Below, piece after piece: positions 34,134 to 46,859 of a stretch of 64,000 nucleotides of DNA. The translations under genes were made by a program, and so were the position numbers. Within the stretch, counting starts at the first letter, position 1, and the number at the start of each line of letters is the position of its first letter. The notes beneath the pieces were generated by a model that did no database searches, was not told the origin of the DNA, and saw only the letters and a program-made list of their open reading frames with translations. The stretch lies in contig JANAVB010010791.1 of the NCBI GenBank assembly GCA_029216955.1, forward strand, positions 7,304,567 to 7,368,566, given 5' to 3'. The DNA is from Iris pallida. Taxonomy: Eukaryota; Streptophyta; Magnoliopsida; Asparagales; Iridaceae.

Positions 34134-37100
34134 ATGCTTGTATCATTGATCTGTCCTGGTCCTTTCCTTATTGTTCCCTATGTCGTCTTCTTCAGCGGCA
34201 CTACTCCCGGACCTGCCAACCAGCCAGAGGAAGCTCGGCAAGCACGCCAGCGCCAGGAAGATCAAGCTCAGCACTCCGGAGTAGCCTCCCGAGTTATGCT
34301 TCCCGGAGGCTCGGAACCTCCAGTTCAGGCAGTTCCGCCCGTTCAACCAGCTAGACAGGATGAGGGACCTTTGGTAGGGCTTATCAGAGAACTGCTTGCA
34401 TCCCAAGATCGTCGAGGCGACGCCTTGCACCAGGAAGTTCATGATGCACTAAACCGAGGAGGTCCCCAAGGAAATCAGGCGGCCAACAGTTTCAAGCGCT
34501 TGAACCCTCCCTTCTTTGACGGCAGTGAAGATGCGATTGCCGCAGACGCTTGGCTTCAGGATACCGAGGTGGTTCTAGAAGCAGCTAGGACACCTGAGAA
34601 TGAGAAGGTGGCGGTGGTACGCCTACAGTTGTTAGACTTGGCTCGCGATTGGTGGGCAGCTCAGGCCATGGGATTAGCAGCACCAGTCACTTGGGCGACG
34701 TTCAGAGAGAGGTTCCAGACAAAGTACTTCGATGCGGTGGCACGGTACGACCTGCAGACCAGATTTACCAACTTGAAGCAAGGAGGCAGGACGGTCGATG
34801 GCTATGCGACCGAGTTTTCCAGGCTGAGTAGGTTCGCCCCCACTTTGGTGGCGACCGAGTTCGATAGGGCTCAGCGGTTCCAGCAGGGACTGCATTTAGA
34901 GATATTATTGGCTGTGGAGCAGTTCGAGCACCAGACGTTCGATGCAGTGTTGAAGGCAGCAAGGAGGCATGAGTATACCTCCCGGAGAATTGTGGACAGG
35001 ACCGGAGGCAGGAAGCGGTCCCACAACCAGATGCACCAATCTTCAGCTCCAGCCCCAGCAGCTAGGGGTATAACCATTGGAACCCCGAGGCGGGCGGCCT
35101 CAGTGACGTCGGTTCAGCATTCGACCCCGACGTACCCGCAGCAGCAGAAGCAGAAGCAGTCTTCCGCGGTGGGATGTTCTCATTGCGGGAAGCCGGGCCA
35201 TGTAGTGGCAGAGTGTCGTAGGACACAGGGATTGTGCCTGGCATGTGGAGGAGCAGACCATCAGATAGGGACCTGCCCGAATAGGGGAGGTCCATCATCA
35301 TCCAATCTTTCTAGTTCTTCGGTGAGAGGACCAGCCCCAGTTCCAGTCCAGCAGCAGCAGCAGTACCCGAGGCCATTGGCGCCCCAGGCCCAGGCCTTTC
35401 AGCAGCAGAACCAGCAGCAGATCACCCAGGCTCCAGCACAGAACCGACAGAGGGGATTCCAGCAGAGGGGACCCGCAGCTAGAGGTCAGGCTATGATGAT
35501 GACCATGGAAGAAGAAGTTGCACCAGGTGAGGTAGTGGCAGGTACTATTCTCGTCAACACTTTTCCAGCATCTGTATTATTTGATTCTGGTGCATCGCAT
35601 TCATTCATGTCTGCACGATTCGCGACACGGATAGGATTGGAGCCCGAGTCATTATCAGTGAGGCTCCATATACTTACTGGTAATGGTCTTGTGGGAGTAG
35701 ATCGAGTATTTTCCTCGTGTCGGATCGTAGTTAGCGGTAGAGAATTCCCCGCTAGGCTCATAGAGTTCCCTATGGCAGACTATGATGTAGTCCTAGGCAT
35801 GGATTGGTTGAGAAACCATTATGCTAGGATAGACTGCCATGTTGGCAGAGTTGTCTTTAGTATTCCCGGAGAGCCAGAGTTTTTATTTTCCAGAGGCACA
35901 GTAGAGCCATCTCCTCCAGTATTGCGGATGGCAGTAGCAGCAGTGCAGTTGCCCCGGATAGTTGAAGAGTTTCCAGATGTCTTCCCAGAGGAACTTCCAG
36001 GGATGCCACCAGAGCGGGAGATCGAGTTCACCATTGACTTGATTCCCGGGACAGCACCAGTATCAGAGCGAGTCTACAGAATGGCGCCTTCAGAGTTGGA
36101 GATTTTGTATAAGATGATTGAAGAACTCAGAACCAAGGGATTCATTCGTGCTAGTGGATCGCCTTGGGGAGCCCCGATGCTTCTTGTGAAAAAGAAGGAT
36201 GGTACGTCTAGGCTATGTGTTGATTACCGTACCTTGAACTCAGTGACAATCAAGAACAGATACCCTCTTCCAAGGATAGATGACTTGTTTGATCAACTCA
36301 AAGGGGCTTCAGTTTTCTCGAAGATAGACTTGCGGTCAGGATACCACCAGATCAGAGTCAGAGAGCAGGACATCCCGAAGACGGCGTTCAGATCTAGGTA
36401 CGGGCATTGGGAGTTTCTAGTTATGCCCTTTGGAGCGACCAATGCGCCGGCAGTGTTCATGGACCTCATGAACCGTATTTTCATGCCTTACTTGGATCAG
36501 TTTGTGATAGTGTTCCTTGATGACATCCTGGTCTACAGCAAGAGTGAAGCAGAGCATGAGCAGCATCTCAGAGTTGTCCTCCAGACTCTCAGAGAGCACC
36601 AGTTGTACGCCAAGTTCAGTAAATGCGAGTTCTGGCTCGATCGCATTTCGTACTTGGGTCACATCATTACCAGAGGAGGAGTGGAAGTGGATCCCCAGAA
36701 GATTGTGGCTATCGAGGCATGGCCAGTACCCAACTCAGTGGCAGAAGTTCGCAGCTTTCTTGGATTGGCCGGCTACTACCGGCGGTTTGTCTCTGATTTT
36801 GCAAGGATTTCAGCACCGATGACCCAGTTGACCCGCAAGGATGTGCCGTTCGTTTGGACAGCAGAGTGTCAGGAATCGTTTGAGAAGTTGAAGCGAGGTT
36901 TGATAACGGCTCCCATTCTCACCCTTCCAGATGGGACCGGAGGATTCACAGTTTATTGCGATGCTTCAGGCAGAGGATTGGGATGTGTTTTGATGCAGCA
37001 TGGGAAGGTAATTGCTTATGCGTCACGTCAACTCCGTGATCATGAGAAGAATTACCCGACCCACGACTTGGAGCTAGCAGCAGTAGTGTTTGCACTTAAG

Positions 37101-38840
37101 TTGTGGAGGCACTACTTGTACGGAGACAGAGTAGAGATATTTACAGATCATAAGAGCCTGAAGTATGTTTTCACCCAGAAGGATCTTAATATGCGGCAGA
37201 GAAGATGGCTCGAGCTACTTGTGGACTACGATGTGGATTTGCAGTATCATCCAGGGAAGGCCAATGTTGTAGCAGATGCATTGAGCAGGAGAGCCGGAGT
37301 TTATTTCTTGACAGCACAACCAGAGCTATTGGAAGATCTTCAGAAGATGGGAATTGAAGTGATTCTTCCTTCCAATGTGGCCTTGATGGCCATCCTACAG
37401 ATTCAGTCCACCATAGTTGAGAGGATCCGGACAGCACAGTTAACAGATTCCAAGATTCAGCGGCTCAGAGCAGAGTGCGAGGCAGGAAGAAGGCCAGAGT
37501 TATGTATTCATGAGGATGGTACACTTCGACACGGCACGCGTCTTTGTGTACCCAGTAGAGATATCAGACAGGAAGTCATGGCAGAGGCTCACAGTTCGCA
37601 GTACTCCATTCACCCAGGCAGCACGAAGATGTACAGAGATATTCGTCAACACTTTTGGTGGAATGGTATGAAGAGGGAGATAGCCCGGTATGTCTCTCGA
37701 TGTTTGGTTTGCCAACAGGTCAAGGCTGAACATCAGAGGCCAGCTGGACTTCTTCAACCTTTACCGATCCCAGAATGGAAATGGGAACACATTACCATGG
37801 ATTTCGTGACTGGATTACCCAGATCTCCGGCAGGCAGAGATGCTATTTGGGTCATTGTGGACAGGCTTACCAAGGTGGCACACTTTCTTCCATTTAGAGT
37901 TGGACAGTCGACGGCGCAGCTAGCAGAGATGTATCTCAGGCAGATCGTCCGACTTCACGGAGTGCCAGTCAGCATAGTATCAGACAGGGATACGAGATTC
38001 ACATCGCACTTCTGGCGCAGTCTTCATCAAAGTTTGGGGACTCGTCTCAAGTTCAGCTCAGCGTATCATCCGCAGACAGATGGGCAGTCAGAGCGTACTA
38101 TACAAACTCTCGAAGATATGTTGCGGTCGTGTACCCTTGACTTTGGTGGTTCGTGGGAGGATCACCTGCACCTGGTGGAATTCTCGTACAACAATAGTTT
38201 CCAGGCCAGTATCCAGATGGCACCCTTCGAGGCTCTGTATGGCAGGAAGTGCAGATCCCCGTTAGCATGGGACGATATCGGAGAGAGGCAGATGCTCGGT
38301 CCAGAACTGATTTCTCAGACGGTTGGAGTGGTCAGGAAGGTCAGAGATCACCTCCGAGTTGCTCAGGATCGCCAGCGCCATTGGGCCGATGCTCATCGGC
38401 GTCCCTTAGAATTTGTCGTCGACGACCATGTATTCCTTAGGATCTCGCCTACCCGCGGCGTCATTCGTTTTGGCGTGCGGGGAAAGCTTAGTCCTAGGTA
38501 TATAGGGCCGTTCGATATTCTGGAGCGAGTAGGCGATGTGTCCTATCGTCTCGCTCTTCCGCCGTCGCTAAGTGAGGTACATGATGTATTCCATGTATCC
38601 CAATTAAGACGGTATATCCCGGACCCGAGCCATATCCTAGATCATTCGGAATTGGTTGTTGGTACCAACCTTTCGTATGAGGAGAGGCCCGTGTCTATAT
38701 TGGACCGGAGAGAAAAGACGCTCAAGAACAAGACTATTAACTTAGTCCGTGTTGCTTGGGGTCATCACTCTCTAGGTGAGTCAACGTGGGAGCGTGAGGA
38801 CGACATCCGATCGCGATATCCCTACCTGTTTGACTCGTGA
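34134..38840 (+). CDS. Gag-pol polyprotein of Gypsy element E
   Basis: One uninterrupted frame of 1568 codons from ATG 34134. Gag core with [19 protein letters not shown] is near residue 123. Two zinc-knuckle-like motifs follow: [14 protein letters not shown] (about 347) and [14 protein letters not shown] (about 367). A Gln/Pro-rich linker comes next. Protease has [12 protein letters not shown] (about 482). RT has [25 protein letters not shown] and [10 protein letters not shown] (about 794). RNase H has [15 protein letters not shown] (about 939). The integrase HHCC region is at about 1152-1195; the catalytic D, D, E lie in TMDFVTGLP (1221), VSDRDTRF (1282) and DGQSERTIQ (1319). The C terminus has [11 protein letters not shown] and a degenerate chromodomain ([14 protein letters not shown]...STWERE). 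Known role: capsid, processing, reverse transcription and integration. All catalytic residues I can check are present. An intact frame with near-identical LTRs indicates a recent insertion. Confidence 0.93.
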   Translation: MLVSLICPGPFLIVPYVVFFSGTTPGPANQPEEARQARQRQEDQAQHSGVASRVMLPGGSEPPVQAVPPVQPARQDEGPLVGLIRELLASQDRRGDALHQEVHDALNRGGPQGNQAANSFKRLNPPFFDGSEDAIAADAWLQDTEVVLEAARTPENEKVAVVRLQLLDLARDWWAAQAMGLAAPVTWATFRERFQTKYFDAVARYDLQTRFTNLKQGGRTVDGYATEFSRLSRFAPTLVATEFDRAQRFQQGLHLEILLAVEQFEHQTFDAVLKAARRHEYTSRRIVDRTGGRKRSHNQMHQSSAPAPAARGITIGTPRRAASVTSVQHSTPTYPQQQKQKQSSAVGCSHCGKPGHVVAECRRTQGLCLACGGADHQIGTCPNRGGPSSSNLSSSSVRGPAPVPVQQQQQYPRPLAPQAQAFQQQNQQQITQAPAQNRQRGFQQRGPAARGQAMMMTMEEEVAPGEVVAGTILVNTFPASVLFDSGASHSFMSARFATRIGLEPESLSVRLHILTGNGLVGVDRVFSSCRIVVSGREFPARLIEFPMADYDVVLGMDWLRNHYARIDCHVGRVVFSIPGEPEFLFSRGTVEPSPPVLRMAVAAVQLPRIVEEFPDVFPEELPGMPPEREIEFTIDLIPGTAPVSERVYRMAPSELEILYKMIEELRTKGFIRASGSPWGAPMLLVKKKDGTSRLCVDYRTLNSVTIKNRYPLPRIDDLFDQLKGASVFSKIDLRSGYHQIRVREQDIPKTAFRSRYGHWEFLVMPFGATNAPAVFMDLMNRIFMPYLDQFVIVFLDDILVYSKSEAEHEQHLRVVLQTLREHQLYAKFSKCEFWLDRISYLGHIITRGGVEVDPQKIVAIEAWPVPNSVAEVRSFLGLAGYYRRFVSDFARISAPMTQLTRKDVPFVWTAECQESFEKLKRGLITAPILTLPDGTGGFTVYCDASGRGLGCVLMQHGKVIAYASRQLRDHEKNYPTHDLELAAVVFALKLWRHYLYGDRVEIFTDHKSLKYVFTQKDLNMRQRRWLELLVDYDVDLQYHPGKANVVADALSRRAGVYFLTAQPELLEDLQKMGIEVILPSNVALMAILQIQSTIVERIRTAQLTDSKIQRLRAECEAGRRPELCIHEDGTLRHGTRLCVPSRDIRQEVMAEAHSSQYSIHPGSTKMYRDIRQHFWWNGMKREIARYVSRCLVCQQVKAEHQRPAGLLQPLPIPEWKWEHITMDFVTGLPRSPAGRDAIWVIVDRLTKVAHFLPFRVGQSTAQLAEMYLRQIVRLHGVPVSIVSDRDTRFTSHFWRSLHQSLGTRLKFSSAYHPQTDGQSERTIQTLEDMLRSCTLDFGGSWEDHLHLVEFSYNNSFQASIQMAPFEALYGRKCRSPLAWDDIGERQMLGPELISQTVGVVRKVRDHLRVAQDRQRHWADAHRRPLEFVVDDHVFLRISPTRGVIRFGVRGKLSPRYIGPFDILERVGDVSYRLALPPSLSEVHDVFHVSQLRRYIPDPSHILDHSELVVGTNLSYEERPVSILDRREKTLKNKTINLVRVAWGHHSLGESTWEREDDIRSRYPYLFDS

Positions 38841-38994
38841 GGTATAATGTCTTTCTTATGCCTTACGCTTTCCCTTCCTTGCTTGCATTGTATGATTGTA
38901 TGATTGAACTGCTTAGTGTAGCTTGTCTGTGCTTAGTATAGCTTGTCATGGCAATCTTTAGCCCCTTGATTAAATTCCGAGGACGGAATTCTTT
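38841..38994 (+). other. E 3' untranslated spacer
   Basis: Non-coding stretch between the stop codon and the polypurine tract. It carries ATTCCGAGGACGGAATTC, the short block typical before the tract in Tekay-like elements. Confidence 0.6.
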
Positions 38995-39009
38995 GAGGGT
39001 GGGTAGAGT
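38995..39009 (+). other. Polypurine tract of E
   Basis: GAGGGTGGGTAGAGT lies immediately before TGTCACCCCC, the LTR start. Confidence 0.8.
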
Positions 39010-41634
39010 TGTCACCCCCATTTCCCGTATTTCGTATTATGCTCGTATTTAATTTTTGGCACGTATTTTATTTTCCTGGACATGTGGTCTTTTGATTCTT
39101 GTAAGCAGGTTTTAACCATGGCTTGGTTTTATTTTGTGGAGAATGTTTGGTTTGGTTTGGTTTGGTTCAACATGCATGGAACACCATAAGCCTACACTCC
39201 ACCTCCATTCCACCACAACACCCTCATTATAACCCACCTACTTCTCTCTCCTCCATAATTTCTTCATTAATTTATTCTTCTTCTTCTTCTTCCTCCACCC
39301 ACACCAATAGGCAAGTGCATCTTGCCATTAAATAAGCACCACATTTTATTTGTTCATTAGCTAGATTAGGACATGGAGAACAACATTAGAACTTGGAATT
39401 TTGTGATTTGGAGACTCCATTGTTCTAGATCTAAGTCTTAGTTATTTTCGGAATTCCTTGGTTTTGATCTATTAAACCTTGATTTTAGCTTGTTTTGATG
39501 CTTCCATGTGGAAGAGAATTTAATTTTACTCAAGTTAGAACTTTGAAAATCTAAATTTGGTTTTGATTTGGCTAAGTTGTGAAGATTTGAACTTGGTGTT
39601 CTTGAGAGTTCAGCCATGGTGGAGCTCTCGGCCACTGCTTTTTAGCATCTGGCCGATTGCGCACTATTCCCTGGCCTGCGCTCTTTAGTGCAAGGCCATT
39701 TGCGCACCCTGACCTGTGCTCTTTAGCGCATGGCCATTTGCGCAAGATCCTTGGCCAGTGCTTTGCGCTGCGCTGGATTGCGCTGGCGCAGGCCAGCCAT
39801 GCGCAAGCCAGCCATGCGCAAAGCAACCCCTGCGCAATTCGACCATTGCGCAATCCATCTCTGCGCAACCAACTCCTGCGCAGTTCACTCCTGCGCAGTC
39901 TACCTTCTACGCAATCCATCTGTGCGCCATCTGCCCCTGCGCACTTGGCACCCTGCGCAGTGCATACCCTGCGCAACCAACTTGTCTATGATGAATTTGT
40001 TATTTCTTGATCTTGGCTCTTCTATAGTCCTATTTTTATATTAGTATTTTATTAGGTATTTTATGCCCATTTTATATCCTTACGCCTTTTGGCATGAACT
40101 TGATTTTGCTTAATATGTCTGGAATGACTATTGTACATAGCATGGTGTGACAAGGAACTAGCCTAACTTGACAGTGACCCGTAGTGGTGCACTCCTGACA
40201 TGACCAACCTGACATGATAGTGGCCCGTCGTGGCGCACTCCTAACAAGTACCCTGACATGATTTATCTTGATAACTTGATAGTGGCCCGTGGCGGCGCAC
40301 TCTTGACTTAACTTGACTTGATAACTTGACTTGACTTGCCTTGACACCGTGGGTGTTCCTGCTTGCTCGTTTGCACAATCCACTTGTCTTGTCTTGCATC
40401 ATGTCTAGGACGTGACTTCCTGGGTACCACGGCCAGGGACTCGCACTAAATTGGATTAGGCTAATGATTAGATCAAACTAGAACATGGAGAATTCCCAGT
40501 CACAGGCAGTCTCGTTATCTGGGCGCTTTAATGGACTTGTAGCTTGCCGACGAGTAGAGCACATTTCCAGCACACTGTCATGTGTTGCACCCTCTAAGTC
40601 ACCTAAGGGTACATTTGTCTCCCGGGCGATGTACCCAACTATAACTCTCAACCCGCGGAAGGATAACTGGATGGTCTGCAGGGCTTGGGACTGGAGTTTC
40701 TCACTTGCATCTTGTTAGTAATTAGGCTTGTGATAACCCTAGTTAGTTAAAGTAGTAAGCCGTAGTACTTGCCTGGCCGATTGTGAATGAATGGTGTCCA
40801 GCTCTATCTAAGTCTTGTCTAGCCCCTGTACCTGGAACTCTTGATCATGATTGTTTTACTTATCTCTAACGATAAATGGGTAGAGACAGTGAGCTATTCA
40901 GGCGAAGGGATACAATCCCGGTCCTTGTTTGGTTTAAGGATTGTAACCTGGCTCCCGGAATGGGTCCACGTCCCTAGTCGTTTATCGCCTTGAGTACTTT
41001 TATTACTTGTACTTTCTTTTATTCTTTATGTTCTGATATGCTGGCTTTTGTTCTTATTTGTGGCCTCCTTTGTGGCACTTGCTCTTTCTGGGGTTTGACC
41101 CAGCTGGTTTTGTGTGGCCAGATTTCGGAGCAGCTCCCGAGGATCTACCGAGTTTCCAGCCCAATGGTGACAACTAGACGGAACCCGGGCCAAGAGTGGG
41201 TTTTCCTTTTTGTTTCACCCACTTATATGTAAATTTATTCTTTTGAGGCGTTTAGCCGACGAGCACCTGTTAGCTCGATGCACATTTACTTATTGTCTGC
41301 CTACGGGCTGTAAACATGATTAACAAATCCTAGGGTTGATCATGTATGACTGAACTCTTGCTAGTCCTATCATTTTGTACGACTAGCTTCATGATCATCC
41401 AATATGTAATATTTGGGACGCCTTATATATATATATTTGATGCTCTAACATCTTGTAACTCTGTTAATTGCTTGAGATTGAGACAATAGGCTTGACCTTA
41501 AGAGACTGCTGGCTTGTAGTAAACCCTCATATCTAGACAGCCGTGACCGTATAGTTGAGATGTATTCTATTTCAATATACGTAGCTGGCTGTGTCTGCCC
41601 CCGCTCTCCAGTATTCTGGTTCTGGGGCGTGACA
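39010..41634 (+). repeat. 3' LTR of E (2625 bp)
   Basis: Starts TGTCACCCCCATTTCC and ends GGGGCGTGACA. Its second part matches the 5' LTR almost exactly. The first 817 bp exist only here. Small frames repeated at both LTRs (for example 32440-32751 and 40072-40383) are LTR sequence, not genes. Confidence 0.92.
39645..39975 (+). repeat. TGCGCA-rich degenerate array in E LTR
   Basis: About twenty TGCGCA or GCGCA cores at 12-20-bp spacing, with spacers such as ATTCGACCAT, ATCCATCT, AGCCAGCCA. The palindromic core recalls the GCGCA array of the unrelated Copia A/BC LTR. The copy in the truncated 5' LTR (32256-32345) has lost 61 bp between repeats. Confidence 0.85.
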
Positions 41635-42231
41635 GCGTAACGTTGCCTAACTTAATCGAGCATATAACTTGACTCAAGGGACGAGCAAAAGCTATGCCAA
41701 GCCTTGCGTTATGGAAACGTGCATGCTTTGTCGAGCATTTACGCGGGCGACGCCTATGACTTAGGCCAACTCAAGTGTCGGGACAATTCGACGGGACCGT
41801 GCATGCTTTAACAAGCATTCTCGCAGGCAACGCCTATGACTTACGCTATTTCATAACTTTGTGTCGAAGACCAACTTTCCTTCCCCCAAGCCACGGGACG
41901 AAGGATCGAGTGTCATTTTTAAAGCACGCCGTGCACCAGCTCTAAGCTGACCGTAGGACGTTTTTCCATGTTCTAACTCGATTCGGTCCATCGGGATTAT
42001 TCCCTTAGCTATGTGGATTCATAGCTTTTATTATTAAGCCTACTTGTGCAACTTGAAAATACGCGATTTATTATGTGAAGGCAAAGATGAGGCAAGTTCA
42101 CCGAAACTACCCCACCTGAGCGAGCGGTCGCCTCGACCGAGCGATGTCTCCGAGTAGCCGTTGCAAGGCTAAGTCCGAACGCCGTCGGCGTTTCGGTTCC
42201 TCCGATTGACTGAGCGGGATGGGGTACTACA
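41635..42231 (-). repeat. 3' LTR of D, first 597 bp only
   Basis: The minus strand starts TGTAGTACCCC at 42231 and matches 46263-46859 with about twenty differences (about 3%). The remainder (about 1.7 kb) is not present on the other side of E. Confidence 0.88.
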
Positions 42232-44527
42232 TCATACACCACTCAGAAAAAGTTTCGTCCTCGAAACTAACTGAGTACACTTATCGACTTATCATTTACT
42301 CAATATTCACGAACTCTCGCACACACTACGCCTATGCATTTCTCAAATTCGAGCCGCGCTCGTGCTACCCTCAATCCTTTCTTCAAAACTTAGATCTCAA
42401 AATCCTCTACACTTTTCTGTTCCTCAAGCCTCACTTGAATTCAACGTATCACTTAGTATGGATCGTGCACATATCTTAGGCGTCCCTAAAATATATGCAT
42501 TTCAACCAAGCCTCGTGATAGCGAATCCCGCCATCACCACTCGAGTCGGATCGTGCACGCATTTAAGCGTCCTTGATATACATGCATGTCAATCGGGCCT
42601 CATGAGTGGTGCCTTCACCATTCCTATTGCTCCGCACCGGAACCTGCCTATCTGTTAGGCTATGTCTTTCCGTCAGTATTGGAATCATAGTTCCCAAACA
42701 ACAATATCAACACTAACCCCATCCTAAGGTCAAACCAAATTGATAGTACGGGGTTTTCTACCCAAGCTCGCATCACTCCGATTTCTAAACATCGAGCATC
42801 GATTCCCTACGCGCATCCAAACATTCGTCGCACGGGGTTCGAGTCATTCTTACATTCCATACTCCTTAAGTCACCTATTCCAACTCACGCAATCGATCAC
42901 TAGGTCGTCTGACTTAATAATACGTTGCGTCCCGATCTCACGCGAGTCAGATTATCCATGGTGGACATGAATCACCATGCACGCTCCCGCGGGATAATCA
43001 TCCTCATCGGGACGTAACTCTTGTTTTGCGTCTAGACTAGTTCATTCTCGATGCGCGGATTGGACCTACTCAATCCTCAAGTTTCTTTCATTCATCAGTC
43101 GTAAGTCCAAACATCCTCGAATTCACCTTTACGTCAAACCGACAAGTCGAGACAATCAACGTTGCCGCGTCCTGATTTTTCGAGTTCGATCATTCCCGCG
43201 ACATGAATCACCATGTCAGCGCTCACGCGGAACAATCGCCCCAAATCCGACACAACAAATGTGCGAGGCTGGAGTTGCGCTCGCGCAAGACAAGATCGTC
43301 AACGTTGTGGCTATCAACGTAACCATCAAGACACGATCATTTTCATCCAACATTCATCTCGATCAAAATCCTAAGTATCGCATCGAACCGAACAATAACA
43401 CTTGCACGATCGTCATTCGCCGAGTCAGAGTACCCCCGAGTTATCGTATATCGATCTTTGATACGTCTCAATACCATCGATGACATGCGTAACCTGACGA
43501 TCTATCTTTGCAACAAGTTCCGAGTCGTGCGAATGATGTTATCGTCCGACTGGATAATCTTCTCGACATTCAAATTCAAGTTCAATCATTATCCCTCGAA
43601 CCATTCACGGCATCAATTTCCTCGAACCAATTTCACGTATTGTTCATTCGTCTATCTTAAGTCATCGGCCAATGCATTTCCTCAATCGTATCGTCCCTTG
43701 TTAACTCAATCATCGAGCAACATTCAATCCACTCCTTAAAGTCATTTTCAAACATTCGAATCAAATTTTTCATGCACGCTATCTTCTCGTCGTGCTAACT
43801 TTTCGTATACTATCCGTTTCGATTTTCTTGATCAAGTCATCCATTTGTATACCCTAACTTTTCCTCAATTCGATTTCATCTACTCAATCATTCTTGCGTT
43901 TCATACTTCCAGACAATGACTCATTCAATCGTACCTGATCTAAGGCTTTGCATATGTGTGACGCTTGCTGATAGACTCACCGACACCCCGAATCCTCAAT
44001 TGATCGATCGACATTCCTGAGCCTATCGCATACACCAATCAGGAATGAAGTCATTCAACAAATCATCAATACTATCATTCAAATCAAAACCGACTTCTTC
44101 AAATTTTTTCGTTCGAACCATTCCTCAATTTCCAAGCACGCTCGCCTATATCGTACCGACGATATCGCCGTTTGATAGCATCCCTATCGATAATCATCCC
44201 ATTTACTCAATCAAGTCTAACTTATTCTCGTCCGACACAATTCAAATCCCGCACTCGACTTTTCTAAGGTCGACGCAACTTTGGTGTATATGCCCAGCCC
44301 AACTTAGCCAACCGTACTTACGCAAACCATCATTTTTGTTTTATCAAAAACTGTTTCTCCTATGTTTTGCAAAATAGTTAGACTTATTGTATGGACATCC
44401 CGTGGGACAATTGAGAGAGAGCACAGCAACGATGTCAACTTTGTGGAAGCAACGAGTTTGCGAAAACAACGAGTTAAAGAATTCAATCGATAGTCCAAGG
44501 ACGTAAAGTCGTGCTCTGATACTATTA
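42232..44527 (-). other. Internal region of D, no coding content
   Basis: About 2.3 kb, C/T-rich on the plus strand. Only short unrelated frames occur, none with a retroelement motif. Near 42475-42610, two blocks share GCGTCC, ATATA, TGCAT and TCAA...GCCTC(A/G)TGA order, suggesting an old duplication. I cannot name any other feature. Confidence 0.6.
44513..44524 (-). other. Primer-binding site of D (one mismatch)
   Basis: The minus strand reads TAGTATCAGAGC, one base off the iMet complement TGGTATCAGAGC, four bases from the LTR end. Confidence 0.8.
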
Positions 44528-46859
44528 TGTCACGCCCCGCTTCTGTAGGAGCGATCGTCCTCGCTAAGGCGTGATGCCGCACGAGCCTAGATTGCGCTCG
44601 TGCAAGGCGAGTTCCATAACGGCCGATTTCAGCGGCTGCGACGGGGTCGTCGCACAGAAGTCCCAAGCAGAGACATTGAATTATAGTAGCAGAATTTTAG
44701 AACAAATATTCAAGTTACTCAAAAGAAGCTCTTTATTGATATTGAACAAAGGTTACATTGGGGGCGCAAGGCCAATATTACAACCACTCAAGCTCACTCT
44801 TCTCATATTTTAAAAGTTCACTCAGCTCTCTCTCATCTCTCAATTACAAGTCTTTATCCAGCGGAAGCTTCGGAAGGCGATGTCCATACATTATGTCCCG
44901 TATAAGTCTTTTCTCCATGCGGTCGCACGCCTCGAATCGCCAAGGAACTCCGTGCCTCGACGCATCCAAGCGAGCTCCTTGACACAAGCTTCTACCTGTG
45001 CCTGCACATGTAAACTATGTGGGTGTCAGTACTCAACGGTACTGGTGGAATGAGCTCCTCGCCCACCCATACAAACCCAACACGTTTGATTTACTTTGTG
45101 CAACATAGACTTCTTATCGATTGTCTTTCTAGTCTTGCCTTAGGATCAGTTTTATGACCGACGCCTTGCTCATTTTGTGTCTTTAGACCATCCCGTGCTC
45201 GCAACATCAATGTTAACTCAACAACGTTAACCTATCAAGTCGTATTTGCCTTACGGCCCAAATCAGAGACACAACTACGCGGTAGTACCCAATTTCCTTA
45301 TGACCGTGCTACAAATCTCTTATGCCGTGCCTCGCAACTATGGGCGACTCAACCATATCGCCGCCTCGCAGCCCTTTTTGCTACTAACTCATCAACTGAC
45401 CCAATCAAGACTTGTGGGTTAAGTGTCACTCGACCAACTTTGCCTTGCGGCCTTTCCTGACTTAGACTCAGGACAACTCACATCCAAACTATGCAACTTA
45501 TATGCTGACAACATTAGACTCGACGCCACATCTCGTGCCGAAGCACGTCGCCTATGTTGATGCCACATCTTAGGACCAAACATTGTATTCCAACTGTACA
45601 CACATTCAACAACTCAACTCAATCCAAAGGCACACACGCGGATTGCCGCCATGCCGACTCATCTATATGATTTGGTCACTGACTCCCAGAGCCATCTTGG
45701 ACTCCTTTAGCTTGTTAGGTGGTCGCCCTTGCCAGGTGTGTAGCTAGCCCCGCTGGTAAGCCTCTGCGCTAACTTGTGCGGTCATCCAGCACGTGCTAAT
45801 GATGCTTCTCAAGAACCGGTCCCCTTCCGTCGGGCTACCGTTCGAGAAAACTCTACCTTGTCGACAAGTTATCCATGACCATGCAAGACTCGACTCAACT
45901 GACGTCTCACACAGTCATTCCACCTATAGTGTTATCATCTCTTTCAGGGCCAAGTTTAATACGTCTCACCTCTGAGATCTTGCCTCGACGACCCGTAGTC
46001 GCGAGCATTCTTCTTTCTTTGTTCTATCATTTTACTCAACTCAAGAACAAATATTCACAACACTTCCCAAACTCAATGAATCAACGTGGCCCGTGCCTTA
46101 AAACTCTAGGACCGTGCCATCGTGTCTCAAACCGACTTCCGATCTATGCGACGCTATCGCCCAAGTCATACTTCATATGACGGGCCTTGGGATCGTGGGA
46201 CTATTTAACTTGACAACCACAGAAAGAGCGGGACAGCACTAGAAATGACTTAGGTCGATCGGCGTAAACTTTGCCTAACTTAATCGAGCCTATAACTTGA
46301 CTCAAGGGACGAGCAAAAGCTATGCCAAGTCTTGCGTTATGGAAAAGTGCATGCTTTATCGAGCATTTACGCGGGCGACGCCTATGACTTAGGCCAACTC
46401 AAGTGTCGGGACAATTCGACGGGACCGTGCATGCTTTAACAAGCATTCATGCAGGCGACGCCTATGACTTAGGCTATTTCATAACTTTGTGTCGAAGACC
46501 AACTTTCCTTCCCCCAAGCCACGGGACGAAGGACCAAGTGTCATTTTCAAAGCACGCCGTGCACCAGCTCTAAGCCGACCGTGGGACGTTTTTCCATGTT
46601 CTAACTCGATTCGGTCCATCGGGATTATTCCCTTAGCTATGTGGATTCATAGCTTTTATTATTAAGCCTACTTATGCAAGTTGAAAACATGCGATTTATT
46701 ATGTGAAGGCAAAGATGAGGCAAGTTCACCGAAACTACCCCACCTGAGCGAGCGGTCGCCTCGACCAAGCGATGTCTCCGAGTAGCCGTTGCAAGGCTAA
46801 GTCCGAACGCCGTCGGCGTTTCGGTTCCTCCGATTGACTGAGCGGGACGGGGCACTACA
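44528..46859 (-). repeat. 5' LTR of D (2332 bp)
   Basis: The minus strand starts TGTAGTGCCCCGTCCCG at 46859 and ends GGGGCGTGACA at 44528. It directly abuts BC gag sequence (GCATT at 46860-46864, the likely surviving half of the target duplication). Confidence 0.87.

Larger units (their letters stand above)
32256..41634 (+). mobile_element. Gypsy element E (Tekay/Del-like chromovirus), intact ORF, truncated 5' LTR
   Basis: The structure is a partial 5' LTR 32256-34000, leader, a single gag-pol ORF 34134-38840, a polypurine tract, and a full 3' LTR 39010-41634. The shared LTR parts are almost identical, so it is young. The right flank GCGTA (41635-41639) is part of D's LTR, matching GCGTA in D's other LTR at about 46262. 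The left flank was removed by a deletion joining 32255 to 32256. Without its U3 the element cannot start its own full-length transcript. Confidence 0.9.
41635..46859 (-). mobile_element. Element D: LARD-like (coding-free) Gypsy derivative
   Basis: The minus-strand 5' LTR is 44528-46859 (2332 bp), the internal region 42232-44527 (about 2.3 kb), and a 3' LTR start is at 42231, cut by E at 41635. The LTR start TGTAGTGCCCCG and the pre-LTR AAGTTTCGAGGACGAAACTTT block match the G2 family. The internal region has a primer-binding site but no gag, protease, RT or integrase motif in any frame. It sits in BC gag-pol at 46860. This layout fits a large retrotransposon derivative moved by a partner's proteins. 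Confidence 0.75.

Noticed and set aside
34143..38440. Many antisense frames opposite E gag-pol
   Set aside because: Shadows of a long GC-balanced coding frame.
42219..44982. Several 60-110-codon frames in and near D's internal region
   Set aside because: Low-complexity Ser/His/Phe-rich shadows, with no start context and no retroelement or host motif.
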